From Alphaproteobacteria bacterium (GTDB taxonomy: Bacteria; Pseudomonadota; Alphaproteobacteria; Paracaedibacterales; CAITNM01), in contig CANMNU010000012.1 in assembly GCA_947499175.1 (NCBI GenBank), forward strand, positions 1 through 17,740: 17,740 nt of DNA. Reading direction: 5' to 3'. Numbering within the stretch: the first letter of the stretch is position 1; each line of letters opens with the position of its first letter. The position numbers and the translations under genes were made by a program. Below are positions 14,743 to 17,740 of this stretch, piece by piece. The notes below the pieces were generated by a model. The model worked only from the letters and a program-made list of their open reading frames with translations. It did not search any database and was not told the origin of the DNA.

Positions 14743-15222
14743 ATGAAAAAATTCATTACCCAAAATTGTGCTTTATTAATTGTTTGCCTTAGTACAATTA
14801 CAGGATACTCTGCAGACGATATACTACAAGAACAAGAAGAGGTACGTGAAAAAATACAAAACCGCAACCTACGTATACACATACCCAAACGACCTGATTT
14901 ATATGACAGGTATCACAGCAAAAAAAGCATCAATAATACATGGAAAATACAAATTTTTACTCCATTTGACCCAAGAGCTGCACCACAAATAGCATCTTAT
15001 ACAGAAAAAAATGAATTAGGTAATACCCTATTAACTATAGAAAAAAAAATTGAAAAAGAAGCCGGAACTATGGATATATCAGGCTCTGTTATAGAACCCA
15101 CCTTCGAAAATCCCAATCCTTTGGAACGAACCACAGAAAATGTTCTATCGGTAAATGAACTATTTACAACTATTTTAATACAAGATCAAAAGCTTTTAAC
15201 GAAGATTCAGAAAAGTGTTTAA
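14743..15222 (+). CDS. Secreted protein of unknown family (array gene 3)
   Basis: This is a 159-residue precursor with the strong ribosome-binding site GGAGGAATAA before ATG 14743. The signal peptide MKKFITQNCALLIVCLSTIT-GYSA is cut about residue 24, closely resembling those of genes 2 and 4. The mature part has a charged helix (26-46), a W-containing strand (NNTWKIQIFTPFD, 64-76) and a C-terminal region that aligns with gene 4: LLTIEKK...TMDISGSV...LFTTILIQDQKLLTKI against LSIERN...TLTMSGSN...FLDDILLQNQKFMDLI. No catalytic motif is visible, and the mature protein has no cysteine. The pair probably arose by duplication with fast divergence, as seen in secreted proteins facing a host or competitor; that is inference. 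No terminator follows. Confidence 0.75.
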   Translation: MKKFITQNCALLIVCLSTITGYSADDILQEQEEVREKIQNRNLRIHIPKRPDLYDRYHSKKSINNTWKIQIFTPFDPRAAPQIASYTEKNELGNTLLTIEKKIEKEAGTMDISGSVIEPTFENPNPLERTTENVLSVNELFTTILIQDQKLLTKIQKSV

Positions 15223-15280
15223 ACTTAAAAACAACAAAGTATAATTTATTTGTATTTTGAATAGTTTTAATTAATAAAAT

Positions 15281-15347
15281 ATTAATACCTTGCATGCAAA
15301 GTAATAATCAGATCAAGAGATCTTTTAACTTTTTATGGAGAAGTATA
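15281..15347 (+). promoter_or_regulatory. Shared promoter/leader module before array gene 4
   Basis: ATTAATACC, a dyad ACCTT-GCATGC-AAAGT (15287-15302) with a perfect inner palindrome TTGCATGCAA, TAATAAT, a 5-pair hairpin AGATC-AAGA-GATCT (15310-15323), TTTTAACTTT and TTATGGAGAAG. Compared with the gene 2 module the hairpin sequence differs but pairing is kept, suggesting selection on the fold or on a dyad-binding protein. Confidence 0.5.
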
Positions 15348-15731
15348 ATGAATAATTTGATTACAAAAAGCTGTATCTTGGTAGCTATTTTTCTTAGCGC
15401 AAACGCTGGGTACTCAGCAGACAATTTGGATGATTTAGTTGAATCTTGCGAAAAAAATGCAAAAAATAAGTACACAATACATATAGATTATGGACACGCT
15501 AATAAATTAGCAATATTTAAAGAAGAACGACTATTGGAACACGATAAGAAGCAAACCCTATCAATTGAAAGAAACATGGCTCACCAAACATTAACTATGT
15601 CAGGATCAAATGGATATGAAGAGAAAGAAGCAATAGAAAAGTTAAAATTTCTTGATGATATTTTGTTGCAAAACCAGAAGTTTATGGATCTGATTAATCC
15701 AGAACATCATGAAAAAGATAGCAAACACTAA
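15348..15731 (+). CDS. Secreted protein of unknown family (array gene 4)
   Basis: Start ATG 15348 follows GGAGAAGTATA and begins a 24-residue signal peptide (MNNLITKSCILVAIFLSANA-GYSA); an ATG 18 codons earlier lies in the leader and is rejected. The 127-residue precursor has a strand-rich middle (KYTIHIDYGHANKLAIFKEE, 41-60; KKQTLSIER and QTLTMSGS) and a C-terminal helix (AIEKLKFLDDILLQNQKFMD, 95-114). The C-terminal half aligns with array gene 3, which shows common descent. One cysteine (34) remains in the mature part. No enzymatic motif or known domain is recognised. A hairpin without a T-run follows before gene 5. Confidence 0.72.
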   Translation: MNNLITKSCILVAIFLSANAGYSADNLDDLVESCEKNAKNKYTIHIDYGHANKLAIFKEERLLEHDKKQTLSIERNMAHQTLTMSGSNGYEEKEAIEKLKFLDDILLQNQKFMDLINPEHHEKDSKH

Positions 15732-15744
15732 TTTTATAACAACA

Positions 15745-15770
15745 TTAAACCCGTTTTATAGCGGGTTTAA
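15745..15770 (+). terminator. Possible terminator hairpin after array gene 4
   Basis: TTAAACCCG and CGGGTTTAA form a perfect 9-pair stem with an 8-nt loop, 14 nt after the gene 4 stop. No T-run follows (TAAAAATTACC), though the 3' arm itself has TTT, so termination may be partial. The AAACCCG core echoes the gene 2 terminator. Confidence 0.5.
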
Positions 15771-15831
15771 TAAAAATTACCAGAAAAAACATTGCACCAC
15801 CCTGCTTGAATATTCAAAATACGGAGAATTT

Positions 15832-16239
15832 ATGAATAAAATATTGACTAAATTTTATGCCGTAATATTTATTTCTTTAATACCCTATATTCACTCATCT
15901 GATCCAGATCTGACAGAACATCCTCTTGGTAAAGAAAGACAAAATATAAAATATCATTCAACTGACAAAACAACATTTACGCGGCTAAGTATAACAAACA
16001 ACAATCAGGAAAAATACTATATTAAAGTGACCTACACTAAAGATGGTATAAGAACAGAAATAGCCTCAGATAGTCAAATCAACATAGAAGAAACAGAAAA
16101 ATTAAGAAAACACATGGACGACCTTGCAATAGAAGCAATAACAAAAGAAAAAAAGGAACGACTCAACCCAGTAAATACTCCTACTATTAATTCTGATGAT
16201 AACTATTACGACGTTAGCGACAAAACAAGAAAAAACTGA
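15832..16239 (+). CDS. Small exported protein of unknown family (array gene 5)
   Basis: Start ATG 15832 has ACGGAGAATTT at good spacing and begins a signal peptide, MNKILTKFYAVIFISLIPYI-HSS (about 23 residues). The open frame continues 41 codons further upstream, but that part crosses the hairpin and is rejected. The 135-residue precursor contains two or three predicted strands (FTRLSITNNN, KYYIKVTYTKDG, RTEIAS, 49-79), a charged helix (INIEETEKLRKHMDDLAIEA, 83-102) and a polar, Asn/Asp-rich tail. The strand-strand-helix layout resembles genes 3 and 4, but sequence identity is too weak to claim homology. It lacks the shared leader. No terminator is obvious before icd. Confidence 0.65.
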   Translation: MNKILTKFYAVIFISLIPYIHSSDPDLTEHPLGKERQNIKYHSTDKTTFTRLSITNNNQEKYYIKVTYTKDGIRTEIASDSQINIEETEKLRKHMDDLAIEAITKEKKERLNPVNTPTINSDDNYYDVSDKTRKN

Positions 16240-16400
16240 TATAACCATAGAAAGTAGATGCGCATCCCTTTTATACTGCATTTTACCAACCTGGGTATTT
16301 AATTGGTTATACGCCAAAAACAACTAATCTGTAACTATTTTTAAATTTCTAAATTATTGTGCTAGACTTAATTATTATGAATTTTAATCAAGTTTTAAAT

Positions 16401-17740
16401 ATGACCTATAATGCAACTCTAATCCCAGGTGATGGTATTGGCCCAGAAGTTACCAACTCAGCCCGCAAAATTATCGATGCTACCGGTATTAAATTTAACT
16501 GGGAAGTATGCGAAGCAGGGGCTGAAGTTTTTAAAAAAGGTTTAGCCACTGGAGTTCCACAAGAAACGATTGATTCTATTAGTAAAAATAAAATTGCACT
16601 TAAGGGCCCTCTTGAAACACCTGTTGGTTTTGGCGAAAAAAGTGCTAACGTAACGTTGCGAAAAATGTTTGAAACCTATGGCAACATTCGCCCAGCACGT
16701 GAATTCCCAGGAGTCACTACACCATACAGTGGTCGAGGTATTGATTTAGTAATTGTACGCGAAAATGTTGAAGATCTTTACGCTGGTATTGAACACATGC
16801 AAACACCAAATGTGGCTCAATGCTTAAAATTGATTTCACGCAAAGGTTGTGAAAAAATTGTCCGCCTTGGATTTGAATTCGCACGAAGCCAAGGACGCAA
16901 AACAGTACATTGCGCTACCAAAGCCAACATCATGAAGTTTAGCGAAGGTATGCTGAAGCGCACCTTTGAAGAAATTGCCTCAGAATATCCTGACCTTAAG
17001 GCGGAACATATTATCATTGATAATTGCGCCCACCAATTAGTTAAAAAACCTGAACAATTTGAAGTTATCATTACCACCAATATGAATGGCGATATTTTAA
17101 GCGATCTTTCATCAGCCTTAGTAGGCGGTTTAGGCTTTGCTCCAAGCGCCAACATTGGTGATAGCGCTTGTATTTTTGAAGCCGTCCACGGATCTGCACC
17201 CAAGTATGCCGGAAAAAATGTAATTAACCCCATGGCTGTAGTTCTTTCAGGAATTATGATGCTACGCCACCTCGGTGAATTTAAGGCAGCCCTCGATATT
17301 GAGCATGCTTTGTTTGTAACTTGCGCTATTGATAAGATACTAACACGTGATGTAGTTGGTGATGCTAACGCAGCATCCACAACTTTGTTTACCGAAACGG
17401 TTCTCAAGAATCTTGGTAAAAGATATGAAAAAATCACAGACTGCCCATACAAACCATTAACCTTAAATAACTCAAATATTCCTGTTGCTTCAATTAGCCC
17501 TAAAGAACGTTTTGTTGAAGGAGTCGATGTATTCATAGAAAATACAAAACCAATTGTTGAGCTTGGCAAATCCATGGAGAAAGCAGCTGCAGCAGCAGAT
17601 ATGCAATTAAAGCTTATTACTTGCCGCGGTATGAAAGTTTACCCATTAACGTCAAACTCAGTTCCAGATTTAACAGACCAAGTAACGGCACGCTTTGCAG
17701 GTAATGGACCGGTTGATGATAATCAAATTCAAAAAATTAT
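16401..17740 (+). CDS. icd: Isocitrate dehydrogenase (long, extended C-terminal type), partial at right edge
   Basis: This enzyme oxidatively decarboxylates isocitrate to 2-oxoglutarate in the TCA cycle. From ATG 16401 (MTYNATLIPGDGIGPEV) 446 codons are present and the frame runs off the window. An in-frame ATG at 16377 adds eight residues; neither has a clear Shine-Dalgarno, and I prefer the shorter because the family begins just before the ATLIPGDGIGPE strand. Substrate residues sit in GEKSANVTLR (78-87), VIVRENVEDLYAGIE (117-131) and TKANIMK (173-179), and the metal site in NGDILSDL (229-236). HGSAPKYAGKNVINP (263-277), with Lys-Tyr, suggests NADP. The region after about 345 (PYKPLTLNN...FVEGVDVFIE...LKLITCRGMKVYP) is the extra domain seen in the Thermus- and Rickettsia-type enzymes of about 480-500 residues, so a few dozen residues are probably missing. 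Confidence 0.93.
   Translation, partial: MTYNATLIPGDGIGPEVTNSARKIIDATGIKFNWEVCEAGAEVFKKGLATGVPQETIDSISKNKIALKGPLETPVGFGEKSANVTLRKMFETYGNIRPAREFPGVTTPYSGRGIDLVIVRENVEDLYAGIEHMQTPNVAQCLKLISRKGCEKIVRLGFEFARSQGRKTVHCATKANIMKFSEGMLKRTFEEIASEYPDLKAEHIIIDNCAHQLVKKPEQFEVIITTNMNGDILSDLSSALVGGLGFAPSANIGDSACIFEAVHGSAPKYAGKNVINPMAVVLSGIMMLRHLGEFKAALDIEHALFVTCAIDKILTRDVVGDANAASTTLFTETVLKNLGKRYEKITDCPYKPLTLNNSNIPVASISPKERFVEGVDVFIENTKPIVELGKSMEKAAAAADMQLKLITCRGMKVYPLTSNSVPDLTDQVTARFAGNGPVDDNQIQKI

Noticed and set aside
15709..15831. Upstream extension of array gene 5 to an earlier ATG
   Set aside because: Crosses the hairpin at 15745-15770, lacks a ribosome-binding site, and would bury the signal peptide; ATG 15832 has GGAG at good spacing.
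16256..16265. 10-nt palindrome GATGCGCATC upstream of icd
   Set aside because: Too short and isolated to assign as an operator; no partner site seen.
16817..17575. 252-codon minus-strand frame opposite icd
   Set aside because: icd homology continues through the whole region on the plus strand; the reverse frame is a codon-bias shadow.

Overview
The window looks like an AT-rich piece of an alphaproteobacterial chromosome, most likely from an intracellular or host-associated lineage of the Rickettsiales/Holosporales kind. This is inferred from the protein types: a hexameric-type citrate synthase, an isocitrate dehydrogenase with the Thermus/Rickettsia-style C-terminal extension, a cysteine-free bL31, a CpoB-like periplasmic TPR protein, and many small secreted proteins of no recognised family. 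No rRNA, tRNA or CRISPR was found. The species cannot be named from the sequence.

Left part, 1-2385: a decayed region. At the left edge a signal-peptide ORF runs out of the window on the minus strand, preceded by a 53-codon open stretch that may be a gene tail. Next come a likely 3' end (domains V and VI) of a group II intron with no reverse transcriptase, and a cyclopropane-fatty-acid-synthase gene broken by a nonsense codon and a frameshift in a poly-A run. The 594-bp gap beyond it holds a GC-rich stem-loop and a fossil of an IS481-type transposase.

Middle, 2386-6338: metabolic and envelope genes in alternating orientation: rpiB (+), an acetyl-CoA acetyltransferase (-), gltA (+) and a cpoB-like gene (-). 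The 3' ends of gltA and cpoB overlap by 17 bp.

6436-13244: seven plus-strand genes with gaps of 12 nt or less, or with overlaps. They are rpmE (bL31), a UvrD/PcrA helicase, two tandem DUF6492-like glycosyltransferases (the second has lost its DxD motif), mraY, znuC and znuB. They are very probably one operon, and mraY is separated from the usual dcw cluster genes.

13362-16239: five consecutive small plus-strand genes for exported proteins. Three (13965, 14743, 15348) share almost the whole unit in front of the mature protein: a promoter-like box, a dyad or hairpin leader, an ATGGAG ribosome-binding segment, and a signal peptide ending Y-S-A-D. The box starts 67-69 nt before the ATG in all three. 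The mature parts diverge strongly, although the third and fourth genes of the array still align over their C-terminal halves. This array is the best candidate for something undescribed. The window ends inside icd (isocitrate dehydrogenase), which runs off the right edge.
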